Source: Larus michahellis (lineage: Eukaryota > Chordata > Aves > Charadriiformes > Laridae). From it: a stretch of DNA of 64,000 nucleotides. The stretch lies in assembly GCF_964199755.1 (NCBI RefSeq), contig NC_133901.1, positions 50,565,324 to 50,629,323 on the forward strand, given 5' to 3'. The notes under the pieces are model-generated. The model was given only the letters and a program-made list of their open reading frames with translations. It was not told the DNA's origin and did no database searches. A program made the translations under genes and the position numbers. The first letter of the stretch is position 1, and each line of letters begins with the position of its first letter. This document shows, in pieces, positions 12,858-24,375 of the stretch.

Positions 12858-15800
12858 AATGAGCAAGTAAAAATGAGCAAGTTTGAAGTTACAGGACCCC
12901 TTTACCCTTTACAGCAAATATTTCTCAGTAGCAGAAAGAAGCTTCTACAGTGGTATCAAATTTTGTTGCCGGTGTCAGGAATGGTGTGGGTAAACTGGCC
13001 ATAACAAGCAAAACCTCGGTAGGCACCATGCTCTGTGATCTTGTGTTTGTGTCAGTATCACTCTATCATTCACGTTATGCAATGGACAATGTAGAAGACT
13101 GCCCAGGGTCAGCAGAACTTGAAGACTTGGGTTCCTCATGTGGTCCCATCTCTGCTGTTTGCTTCTCTTGGTTGCTAACTGGTTTATTCTGGTAGCACAG
13201 TGCATTACAGGGCACAAAACCGGAAGGTTCTCTGCTGCTTCCTAGAAGCCTGATAGCCTATACTATCAACTTTATACTGTTTGATTCCTTCTTTTCTATA
13301 CAGACTTTTCTAAACCGTTAGTTCACTTGTGTTCTGCCAGAAGAAGATATGTTCCTCCAGGCAGTTGAGAGAATAATCTCTAAATATTGTGGTTTTGGCT
13401 AGTGTACCAGAAATGCTGGTTTGGGCCAAGCTGCTCAGATGGGCATTTCTGGGACTGCAGACCAGTCCCTCAGGCATGTTAAGAGCAAAACAAAAGGCAA
13501 AGGGCAGTAGCTAGAGATCTAGAAGTGTCTCCTCTCCATGGATTTTTAAGGTAGTACCGATACAGAAAATAAGAAACTCCAGTTTCTTGTGAGCTGATTT
13601 TTGTTTTGGAGGAAGGTGGTGTCTGTGTGGTGGAGGGAGCTCTCTTTATGGAAATGGATGAAGAAAGGCTTTTACACAAGACTTCAGGATGTATCACACC
13701 AAACTCAGAGTAGCACATTGAGTAAGTCATCATCAGATTTTTTTAAGGTCTTCCTCGAAGACTGTTTTAGTGATCTTCATGTATTGCACAAAAGGAGATA
13801 GAAACCAGTCTGGCAGCAGTACATATCTGCACTGCCCTTCTGCAGGCCCAATGTGAAAGAGAAGGTTGTCTGGGGTAACTGGTAGGGGCATGAATTAAGA
13901 AAGATCTTGAGTTACCCAAATTCACAATGTGCGTGAAAGACATACTACAAAAGTAGTTTAAGCAGTAATTTGTTCTTGCTTTTCTTTCTGATTTCTTTTA
14001 CCTTTAAGCTTCCCCCCCATCAACCTTATCCCAAGAGGCAGCTTGAAAGGAATGAGAAGGAAACTTAGAAATAAAGGCTAAGCATTGAATGCTGAATAGC
14101 GTTGTCTTATTGATGTCTATGCTTGCTTAACATAGTCTGAAATTTGTGAGGGTGCTGTGTTCTTTGTGGTTTGTTTTTTCTTTTTATATCACATCTTACA
14201 TAACATTGTACATAATACATAACATTATTCATGTACTGCAGTTTAAAGAAACTCTGGTAGCCTGATGACTCTACTTATGAGCTAGAGGGATCCTACAAGT
14301 TTGTTTTTTCCCTATTTAGCACTTTGCAGAATCTGTTGAATTCTATTAGAAAAATTCATACCACTTGCGTTTTTTCATCCTCCACTTTCCCTTTTCAGAG
14401 GGAAAAAGCAGCTGGGACTATCAACTACAGCTTGTTACTGATATTCAAAATCTACTCCCATTCTCAGAAATGATACTTCCAAACTCCTCATGCAGCATGA
14501 ATTCCAACTTGCCGGTAAGCATAAAATTGCCTGGTTCTTCTATAACAGAGAAGACCTTCTGCTTAGTGATTTCTACAGTTACTAGGCTCTTAAGTATTTT
14601 TCTCACATTGAGGAGAGACTCTACAGAGTCCTAAATTGTCAGTTTTCTTTTTTATTCCAGGATCAAGCACTTGTCCTCAATGGTTAGTTGTATGTGGAGA
14701 AGGAAATTGAGGGGGAGAGGAGAGGGAATATCAGCTGAAAATATTTGTTGTGAATTAAATGTCCAAAATTATACTAAGTAATCTACTGTCCTTTTTAAAT
14801 GATGAATGACATTGTTTTTCTAATGCAATTGATCAGGTGGTGAAGCATTGTCTTGCTAAGTTTGCTGGCAACTGCAGAATAATACCACAGTATAAAAGCA
14901 CAAATTAGTGGTTGGCACAACAAAATTGTTTTGCAAATTGTGTAGCCGTGTTGAAAAGCTTTATGAGGAATCCTTCTCTCCCCTGCCCCCTGTAGTCCCC
15001 CGGAATTCTGCAGAACGTTTTTTCCATTTCTGCAGTGTGATTTAAGGTTTTATGTTTTGGTATTTAAAGGACCAATGCTATGTGCAAAAATCTGAGCTCA
15101 GAAATGTTGTTTTTGGAAGGATATTGTAGTTGAAATTGGAGAGGAGCTGAACTAAAAGAGCTGTGGCGGACTAGGAAGGAAAAAAAGTACTGAAGCTTGG
15201 ATTTATTAATGTAGTTTCCACTCTATGAAAATAGAGCTGTCCCAGAAACTTAACTACTGTTCTGAAGAGACTTCACAATGGATCCCTACAGCTTTAAACT
15301 GGCCTGCATGAAAAGCCCTGTATTTTAAGGGATATCTCTTATTCATATGCTAAATGAATGACTTAGCTGTTCAGTAGCTTGAACTTCGCAGAAAAACACT
15401 AAGAAATACAGTTACCGAACACGCTCTCTTCTTAGTGTGAATTTCATCCTGAAAAAGCCGTGTGTTTGATCTTAACAAAACTAACTATACTAGGTTCAAG
15501 TATTCCTTTTATGTTGTCTGAAGACTACACTTTAAAAGAGTAGAAATTGTGTGTGGATAGTAAATCATGGATGTATTTGAGACTTTGCTGTTGAAATTAC
15601 AGGTCAGGATAATATCGTATTTTGTACTCGTGACCCAGACAAAGAAATGGCATGCCGTGCACAAACTTCTGAAAAGGCTCTTTAATGAGTATGTAAACAG
15701 CAGGTAGACACTGATATGTCTTAAATCTTTCAGCTGATAGTATGTCCAGGATAGGGCTGGAAGTTGGAGGCATGGTTTTGCAATAGCTCATCTGACTGGG

Positions 15801-18800
15801 CCATAGTTTCTAGGTAGAGGCTTCTGGAAATCCTTGTCTGAGTCCAGAGGCTATCACAGAGCAAAACTTTACCTCTGGGGGAGGTAATACCAAAAAGTAT
15901 TGGTACAATGCTGATAATAAGTGGCCTGAGGAGAATGTTCAGGGTTAAGTGACAGAACTGGAAGACAAAATTGCTTCCTCCAAAGTTGATCTGAGCTCAG
16001 AGTCAGGCTTTGACAACAGCCAAGGAAGCAGGCTATAGAGAAGTTTTGGAAAGATGGAATACTTAATATCCCAAATAACTTCTGAATGATGGAGCCTCTC
16101 TGAAGGCGCTTGACTATCATCTCAAATTTTACTGCATTTTGCAGGATTTGAATATCTGAAATGATGTGTGTGTGTTGTCTTCATCCCGCTGTTTCCCCCC
16201 ACCCACCCATGGGGATCTCTTAAACTCTGTAGCTGAAGGGTTTTTGAGTATTTTCCACTGGTTAGAAACATTCTTGTACATTGTATAAGGACTCTCTATT
16301 TGCAGCTAAGCTCTTTAAGGATTACTAAAATGACAGGCAAACTATAATTATGCTACAAATACTAATTATTGGAAAAATGTGACAAGTTCTAATTTTAAGA
16401 CTGCTAAATATTCAAAACTGCTAAATATTGTTGTTTCAAGACTGAGCTTCAAATTAACTGTTAATTTAAGCAGTCTTATGAAATTGATTACAATATTTTA
16501 GAATGTTTTAACTGGTGAGCTTTAATATTTCAGTATAGTTCATAGTTGGAAGCCGGTAAAGACATCTGAATGGTGAGAAATAACCATAATTCCTTAAAGG
16601 CAGTACAGTTGCTATAAAATATCCCTTAAAAGAGACGCGGCACCTTTTATTTTTAAAGAAACATGCTCGTACTGTGAGAAATAAGTTCCGGTCTGAATGA
16701 AATAGGCTCAGGCAGAATCCTCTGTGAAGCCATTTTTATTCACGTTCTTGCAAGAGCGGGTGACCTAGCAAGTAGGCACTGTTTAAAATAGTTGTGTTTT
16801 CATCTTTGTAATTAAAGGAAGCAGTGTGTGAAAATAAAAAACCCATGTAATGCCCACAACCCGCTTGATATCTCTGAACAGGGAATCAATTAGACATAAA
16901 TCGACAGCTTATGAGCTTTGTCAAACGTGATCTGTGGCATGAATTGGAATATAAACCACGTGGATTAACAATTCAGTTGCCATAGAAACTTATTCTGAAA
17001 TTGGAACTGAAACTTGCTGAAGAACGCAGCCCATGATATTTTGTTAGCTGTGTAAGCCTTTTTATGTAATATTAGCTGTAACAATAGCTATATGTGATGT
17101 GTTTTCTTTTTTTTTGTCCTCCTAACTTCCAGTAACACTAGAAATGGGTTGCTTATGGTTAAGTCTGCAGTTGCTGTAGTTGTTCTAGGTGCTAGGGATC
17201 ACTCTATACACATGACTCTCGAAATCTTGATGTTGCAGGTATTATGTAGGGAATAATAGGCTGCAATTACATATTTAGTATTTGCATCCAAATGACTTTG
17301 GCAGTCACAGGCCAACTTCAAGAATGTGCATGTACCTAGTAGTTATACTCCTTTATATACTGTTCACTCTTTAAAAGCTATATATAGCTGAATTCACTAG
17401 CTTCCACAACTCAGCTCCTAAACTGGATGTAGAGCAACTGTCTATGCAATAACCATTAGCTGATTCAAATGGTAGATGGCAGTGTGTGGATCTTCCGTTT
17501 CTAGGACAGTATTTTAAATCTTGGTGTCTTCTTATTGCTCACACCCCTAGGTTTGTTCTGCTCAGTGCATCTGCAAATTAGACAACTGTAGCTTTTGAGA
17601 GAGACTGCTTTTATAGCATGCAGAGAGACGTGTTGCTGAAGTTGAAGTCTGCATTTATATCAAGTCCACATTTATATCCACCAGCTGGATCATGGTTAGG
17701 GGGATGAAAGGCTGCTCTGCTACTCTCCTCTGTTGTGTGCTCTCTGTAGCCAGGTCTTTTGTTTTCAGAGCTAGTAGTCCAATACTTCTTGTGTTAAAGT
17801 GGCTTGAAATAGAGATCTTATCAAGCTGTGAGGATATACAACTAAAATAACTTTGAAGTAACTTACTGCAAAAGAGAACGTCAAATCCTTGTTCAACTGA
17901 AAGCGAAGGGCTAGAAGACAGTAGTTTTGATCCAGCTTTTAAGTGGGCTTGAAGTCAAGCAACAAACATCCTTAGCCATAACTTTGTTTGAAGTTGCTAT
18001 TTTCAGCAGTTTTGTCCTGGAGAAATCTGAGACTTGGCATGAAAAGAGACAGCAAAATCTTTAAATGATGACTAGACAGCCAGGCCTGGCTGATGCAGAT
18101 AGCTTTTAAAGCCCCTGTTAGATTAATAGAAAAGCCTACATTGTTGACCTATTGGTTTGCTTACACTTTAAGCCTTTGGATACCTAGACATCTGGATGGA
18201 GGCATCCATGGATTAATAAGATCTCTGGGTAGTAATAGCTAACGGAATCCCTCTTTAAACTTTAGCTTGATGTTTAACATGTATTTACAAATGCTTAGTG
18301 TTTTGTGCTTGACCAAAATACAATACAGAACAGAATTCATTGCTATTAATCAATGCAGAGTCATATTTGAAACTGTACTGTCTTGTGCACACTGACTCCT
18401 CAGTTAAACTAAGTTTGATTCCTCAATTTTCAGCATTTTTACAAGTTGTAAGATCTAGCCTCTTGCTGCCGTTTTCAATTTGTTCTTCTTTTAGGACCGT
18501 TGTTTAGATTTTAACTATAAGGGCCCTGTGATGTGCATTTTGGCTGTTCTTACCTCTTACTGGAAACTGAGACTGGAGTATTATAAAAACACAACTGGTG
18601 CATGCAGTCTTGGGCTATGTGCCAAAATAAAGAAAGGACTGGGGGGCAGGGGAAGGTAGGAATAACTGGAATGAAAAAGGTCATGTTCTCAGAATAAGTG
18701 GCTGTAACTTGGCATAAGTTTGGAAATTGCATCTGTTTATGCTAGTGATTAATTTGTCATAAAGTAGTTGCCAGTTCTCTTCAATCTAGAATTTAGTTCT

Positions 18801-19425
18801 GTAGCCCTTCTGAATATCATGTGGGATTCTAATCTTGACCTGTGAGTCATGTTTCCTTTATTTCTCTAAAATTGGTGGATTAATGAGGTTGGCTAGGTCA
18901 GAAGATTTGGAAAATTATTTGTGCATTTAAAGGGGCTGAAATCCTAAAGACTTCTTAAGTGAATGCAGTTATAGCAAGAGCCTTTAATAAAGACTTTGTA
19001 AAATAATAATTAAAAAAAATCATCAAAGCTGAAGTTAATGGATATAGTGGACAGAGTCATCAGGCTCTTTTAAGGCCATAGTTCCGCCTAGGACAAGAAT
19101 CCAGAAAAAAATGGGCTCTGCTATATAGACAATTGATGCAGTTGAGTCTTTGATTCTTTATGGAGCCTTGCAGAAGATGAGCAGTTTGCAGGAGGGGGAC
19201 ATTGACTTCTTAGTGTATGAAATTGTTGTGGTAAATATCCTTTTAGCATATTGCATTTTACTATTTTCATGGATTTGATAATCTGGATAGCAATAACAGT
19301 GAGCACATGCTACTAGTGTTAGCAAGTCTGGACTAGTTTCTGTTGTTGTGACATAGTGCTCCTTTATCAACAGGAGAAGATTCAAAAACCTTTATTTGTC
19401 TGCATTTGGGTTTCTCTCTCTTGTC

Positions 19426-19445
19426 TTTTTTTTTTTTTTTTTTTT
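19426..19445. repeat. Poly-T run (20 T)
   Basis: An uninterrupted run of twenty T preceded by TTGTC. It could be a poly-A tail of a minus-strand retrocopy, but no polyadenylation signal or recognisable gene remnant lies next to it. It is best read as a simple homopolymer. Confidence 0.9.
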
Positions 19446-21294
19446 CCTCCAACTGTTTAATTGACAGGACAGCTAGTTACCATGCCATAGTAGGGAATAT
19501 AATTTCTTAGTGCCTAAAAGCTAGAGAATTCTTTCTGGAGTTTATTTATACTTGAATCTTTAGTATTAGCGGAGTTGGGGTGGAGGAGGGTGTAGGGAAT
19601 TATATAACTATAAAAACAAATATAATTGGAGTGACTTTTCATTAAAATTATGAACTAGACCAATGGAAAACTACAGATAAAGAATGGCAGGAAATGTACA
19701 CAAAACCTGATTCTGTGGGAATCACTTTCCACAGTGCTCCCCTTTTGACAGCATGTAAAGGCCTGGACCCTCAGCTGGTGTTAGTTATCCCTCAACTGAG
19801 TCAAAAGGGCTGCAGTCATTACGGGCTTAGGCTCTGACACGGCCCATCTGACTTCCAGCTTGCACTTGTGCATATGATAATACTTTAATTGGTGTAGGGT
19901 ATAAACACAGGCATGACAGAAACAGGAAAATGCCACAACTTTTTTTCTGCAAGAATAAATGCTGGCAAACACCTGCAATTTCCCCCCCAACAAACAAAAA
20001 CCCAACCCCCTGACAACCCTTGAATCTTACTTTGTTTTCTGTTAGTATGTATCCATGCACACTTCTGCTTACAAGAACATTCCTAGAAAGAGAAGACTAA
20101 AAGCTTTGCAAAAAGTGCTTGCGTGAGCATGCATGATTTTGTGTAGTCACTGTGATTTGAGTCATGCAGTGAGCCACAAATCGATACCATATAGGATAGG
20201 GGAGAGAGCATGAATGGTGGGTGATTGATGTAAACCAGCCTTGAGCTGGCTGGCATAAAACTGTCAATTTACTCACGCTATTAAGAGTTCAAACAATGAT
20301 TAAGGATCATAGTTCTAAATTCAAAGTCTGGTCAAATGTTTTTCTACCAAAAATATCGTAAGTGCTTGTTGAAGATTTCTGTTGTCATGAGCAATTATTG
20401 ACATTGGTTTTCATTCATGTTCTGCAAAATTTATTAGAGCCATGGCTTCGTAGAAGAGCACACTTAAAAATCTGAATCAAAACAACTTTTGCAAATAGGT
20501 TTATACTCTGTTGTTGTTCCCAATGCAGTTGACAACTTTTCAGGAACAATTCCACTGAATTCAACAGGATCATTTATGGAATAATGAAAATACAACCTAA
20601 TGCTAAGACTTCAGTAAGAAAAAGTTTCAAATGCTATAGCTGAACATAGGTGTGCAACATCAGGTTGAGACGAGTGTTGTAGACATAAGGGGGTGTGGAT
20701 CTGCGTGATCATTGCATCCTCTATACTTACTATAATTTATTATAAACTCTTTTTGTCCTGTCCATGCTTTTCACATAAAGCACCCTGTAACAGTATCATT
20801 ATGGACTTGCTGCTACTTTGTCATAAGATGTTGCTTCCCAGCTTTAAGAATTGACCTTACTTTCTCTAAAGATGAATCTTAAGGAGCACAGGTGTCTGTC
20901 TTTACCTGGTCATAGAATATCTGTGCTAGAGTGATGCAAAAGTTCTGGGAAAAATCTTTCTTACCTGCTTCATTGAGATTCCCTGAATCTCATTTGGTAG
21001 CACCTTTTTGCAGCTATGAATAAGAAGCCTAAAATGAGGGTCACGTTGCACTCCACTGCAGAGGCAAAAATGATTTTGCAAGAGACAGCCTGTGAAAAAT
21101 CAGCCTTTTTTGTACAAGTAGGTGTAAATTTACCAGAAAAAAAGGATGTGGGAGACTAGAAAGTCTATAGGCTTCCTATAATACTACCTGATGCACGCAA
21201 ACTGGCAGTCACATAACACTTTCACAGTTACGCTGCTGCTGCTCCAGTGTCTTCAGTGTCTGGATCCAGCTCTGCCTACAGTTTTGCAATGTTG

Positions 21295-21334
21295 TCTTCC
21301 TTTGCGTGATCTTGTCTTTCTTTGCGTGATCTTG
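21295..21334. repeat. 20-bp tandem duplication, two units
   Basis: TCTTCCTTTGCGTGATCTTG at 21295-21314 is followed immediately by a second unit at 21315-21334 that differs at one base (C to T in the fifth position). Two head-to-tail units with a CpG in each suggest a fairly recent local duplication. The repeat lies inside a short minus-strand reading frame that has no recognisable family. Confidence 0.9.
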
Positions 21335-22160
21335 CACAAGTATGTCCAACTGCGTAAGATGATATGAATGTTGCCTAGTAACCTCAATGCATAAAATGGC
21401 TATCAGAATATTCTCTATAGCAATTATTTGCTTAGGGCTTACTAGACTCAGGGAACACTTAAAATGCATATTTTAAAAATATGTGACTACATTAATATGC
21501 TTACTCATTGCTTAACTTCTAATGTGAAGTAACACTGAGATGCTGGTAACATTGAAATTGGCCTCATTATCTACAATATGCCGCTCAGGCTTAGTGCTAG
21601 TAGTCACTATATCATTATCTGTGATAAGGGTAAAATGATGGCTGTTTTTAATTTTTCCTTTTATTTGCAAAAGTCAGCACTATTGATGTGTATGTTCCAC
21701 TGCTGTTTTGTAGAATTCACACAGTGCAATAGATGAAAACTTTTTTCCTATCTTTTGTAATGTTTCAAGTGGCAATTCCTTTGCCTGTTAAATGTGTTTC
21801 TGAGCATTTAAAACATTGAAAAATTATTCAAGAGTAAAAACCTAAATACAAACCACCTTAGATCAACAGCTTCCTTTTGTCTAGTAAGCCATGATAATCA
21901 CCACGTACCCCAGGATTATCTCTCAAGAAGAAAATTGTCTTAAACATTTTGCCTTTGCTGAGTTATTGAGACCTGGCAAGTCATGTGTAATTGTGTTAAA
22001 CTACACTTTGGGTAAAGACCATGGTGACTAGTTTAATTTTTACAGGAAGTGTAAACCCACTAGAAACCTTTTACTGGTCTGATGAAGGCACAACTGATGA
22101 TTCAAAAGCTTAAGGAGAAGTTTGAAAGGCAAGTGATGACTAGACAAGGCCACTGTATTT

Positions 22161-22179
22161 AAAAAAAAAAAAAAAAAAA
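22161..22179. repeat. Poly-A run (19 A)
   Basis: Nineteen consecutive A, then G and six more A. No AATAAA lies just upstream and no retrogene is recognisable before it, so this is annotated only as a homopolymer. Confidence 0.9.
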
Positions 22180-23037
22180 GAAAAAAGCACAACTATAACA
22201 CTACTCTGTGCATGGGGATATGGGATATGCAGTCAGTAACGTTTTCTCATCTAATGCTGTTATCAGGCACTGAATTTGTCCTGTTTATGGCCATTCCATA
22301 TCCTGCAGGGGGAATTATGGAGGTGGAGTCTCTGAAATAAGCCAGAACTTAGTTTCTATCTTACTCAAGCAGCTAAATTTCCCTCCTGATAAAAAGAAAA
22401 CCAAAAAACCAGTTGCTCTTCTGCTATCTGTCAAGGTTCCTAGTAACTGCTATTAAAAAATATAATGAACTGAATATGGCTTTCTCAGTAGGGTCTGAAA
22501 TTTTCTACATTAGGTGCAAATCTGATAAAATTTGAATAATGAAATATGCTTGGGGTTCATGGTTTTAGCTGAAGTTGGCAGAGTGAAGTATCTCACAAGG
22601 GAAAAGCAATCTAGGTAGCTCAGACTAAAGCAGAGATAGTTGTGGTAAGTGGAAGTCAGCAAATTTAAGCTAGAAATGATAGGTAAATTGTTAATACTGT
22701 GGATAAATGAACAATTGCAAAATGTGCCTAGAATGCAGTGGATTTTATGTAGTTTGACATTCTTATATCAAGACTGGCTCTCACTTTAAAGTTTTTGAAT
22801 AGTTTAGTTATTTTTCTTCCTACTTCTTAACAGGGAGCGCAGGGTATTCTTGTGTTGCAGTCATGGAACATCAACTCCCTGGCAAACAGTGTAACTATCA
22901 GCATCAAGGCGGTGGGGGAAGGTGAATCCCTGAAAGATTAAATACTGGATCATGGTATACCAAAGCAGTGTTGCGGCTTGGCTCTTGTAATTTTTGTTTG
23001 CCTAGTTGATGCTAGCCATGGGAAGCTGTGCATTAGT

Positions 23038-24375
23038 CATAGAATCACAGAATAGTTTGGGCTGGAAGGGATGTTTAAAGGTCATCCGGTCCAACCTCTC
23101 CTGCAATGCGCAGGGACATCTTCAGTTAGATCAGGTTGCTCTGACCTTGAATGTTTCCAGGGATGGCACATTTACCATCTCTCTGTGCAGCCTGTTCCAG
23201 TGTTTCACCACCATCATTGTAAAACACTTCATCCTTCTATCTAGTCTAAATCTACCTACACAAGTGGGCACCGCCCCTATACTCTTCCCAGGATACCTGT
23301 CCCTGCTTCCACTGCCTGTGCATATCTTTCTTGCCCTTTAGTTTGACCAGCAGGTCTTGACTCAGCCATGCTGGTCTCTTGCCATCCTTTCCTTTCTTGA
23401 TTGCTTACACCTGGGGATCGAAAGATCTTGCACTCTAAGGAAAGTGTCTTTAAAGATCTGCCAGCTCTGTTTTGCTTCCTTGTCCCTGAGGGCAGTTTCC
23501 TAGGGGATCCTATTGACTAACTCCCTGAAGAGCTGGAAGTTTGCTTTCCTAAAATTCAGGGTTCTACTTTGCTCTTCCTCTGACCCAGATCCCTAAGGAC
23601 TGTGAACTCCACCAGTGTGTGATCGCTGCAGGCCAGGCTGCCTCTAATCTTGATGCCACCAGTATCACCTCTCCTCTGGTGGGGCTGTGTGTTACCTGGC
23701 TTAAGAAGTTATCTTCGACGCACTCGAGGAGTCTCCTGGATTGCCTACAGCTCACCATGCTGCTTTTCCAGAAGATGTCAGGGTGGTCGAAGACTCCCAG
23801 CAGGAAGAGAGCCTGCAAGCGTGATGCCTCCTTTAGCTGGAGTAAGAAGGCTTCGTCAGTAGGCTCCCCTTGGTTGGACGGCCTGTAGTAGATGCCAACC
23901 ACAAGGTTCCCTTTGTTGCCTTGGTCTTGTATTCTTACCCATAGGCTTTCAACCTGCTCATGGTTGTTTTCAGAGACAGCTATTCACACACTATCCCTTT
24001 CTTGATGTAGAGGGCAACACTTCTGTCCCTCCTTCTTCGCCTGTCCATTCTGAACAGCCTGTAGCCATTGATAACCACACTCCAGTCATGGGATTTGTCC
24101 CACCAGGTTTCGGTAATGGCAACCAGGTTGTACCTTCCTAGAGCACAGCGGCTTCCAGCTCCTGCTGTTTGTTGCCCATGCTGTGTGCATTGGTGTAGAG
24201 GCACTCCAGCTGGGCTGTCGGCTGTGTCACCTTCTTAGAGGAATATCCCTTAATTCCTTTGGGGTATTTCACTGGTGTATCTCTCTTGGCTCCTATTGTC
24301 TCAGGAGTAATTCTCATTCAGCATTGTGGTTTGTCCCTAGCTACCTAGCCTGTGGCCTCCTGCAGCTGTAGTTTG
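23038..24375 (-). mobile_element. CR1 non-LTR retrotransposon, internally deleted
   Basis: On the minus strand the element ends at 23038 with the CR1-type 3' terminus: two 8-base units of the ATTCTGTG/ATTCTATG kind and no poly-A. Just inside (23038 to about 23255) are the last codons of the reverse transcriptase ORF and the short 3' UTR. From about 23262 to 24240 comes the ORF2 amino-terminal half, the endonuclease followed by the linker. The two parts abut near 23255-23262, so the whole reverse transcriptase core is missing. The outer boundary near 24375 is approximate; sequence beyond the ORF2 start may be the ORF1-ORF2 junction. Many stops and frameshifts show a dead, fairly old copy. CR1 mobilises by target-primed reverse transcription; this copy lacks the enzyme and cannot move on its own. 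Confidence 0.93.
23262..24240 (-). pseudogene. CR1 ORF2 remnant: endonuclease and linker only
   Basis: Translation on the minus strand gives an APE-type endonuclease in broken frames. NLVAITETWWDKSHDW (about 24139-24092) is the ETWW block; it continues to VALYIKKG. A frame change and a stop near 23982 precede VVGIYYRP and LLECVEDNFLSQV in the 23564-23902 segment. The usual GDFN catalytic motif reads GVFD here, so both catalytic residues are altered. The SDH motif survives near 23617-23625 but out of frame with the preceding part. A Trp-to-stop change is at 23500-23502. The linker ([16 protein letters not shown], then QVSWEEYRG) is readable and then joins the 3' end. Not functional. The identification rests on motif order typical of CR1 ORF2. 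Confidence 0.9.

Larger units (their letters stand above)
12858..23037. other. Non-coding stretch, no recognisable gene
   Basis: AT-rich DNA with no recognisable protein, tRNA or transposon end. It contains a T20 run at 19426-19445, a 20-base tandem duplication at 21295-21334 and an A19 run at 22161-22179. Two open segments with good flanking splice signals, 14399-14514 and 22834-22921, are discussed under findings. A strong acceptor ending at 12479 opens onto stops in all three frames. The stretch is probably intergenic or intronic. Confidence 0.55.

Noticed and set aside
13600..13733. Overlapping open frames on both strands near a GTAAGT at 13722
   Set aside because: Neither strand gives a recognisable peptide; the plus-strand frame that looked most protein-like stops before the donor.
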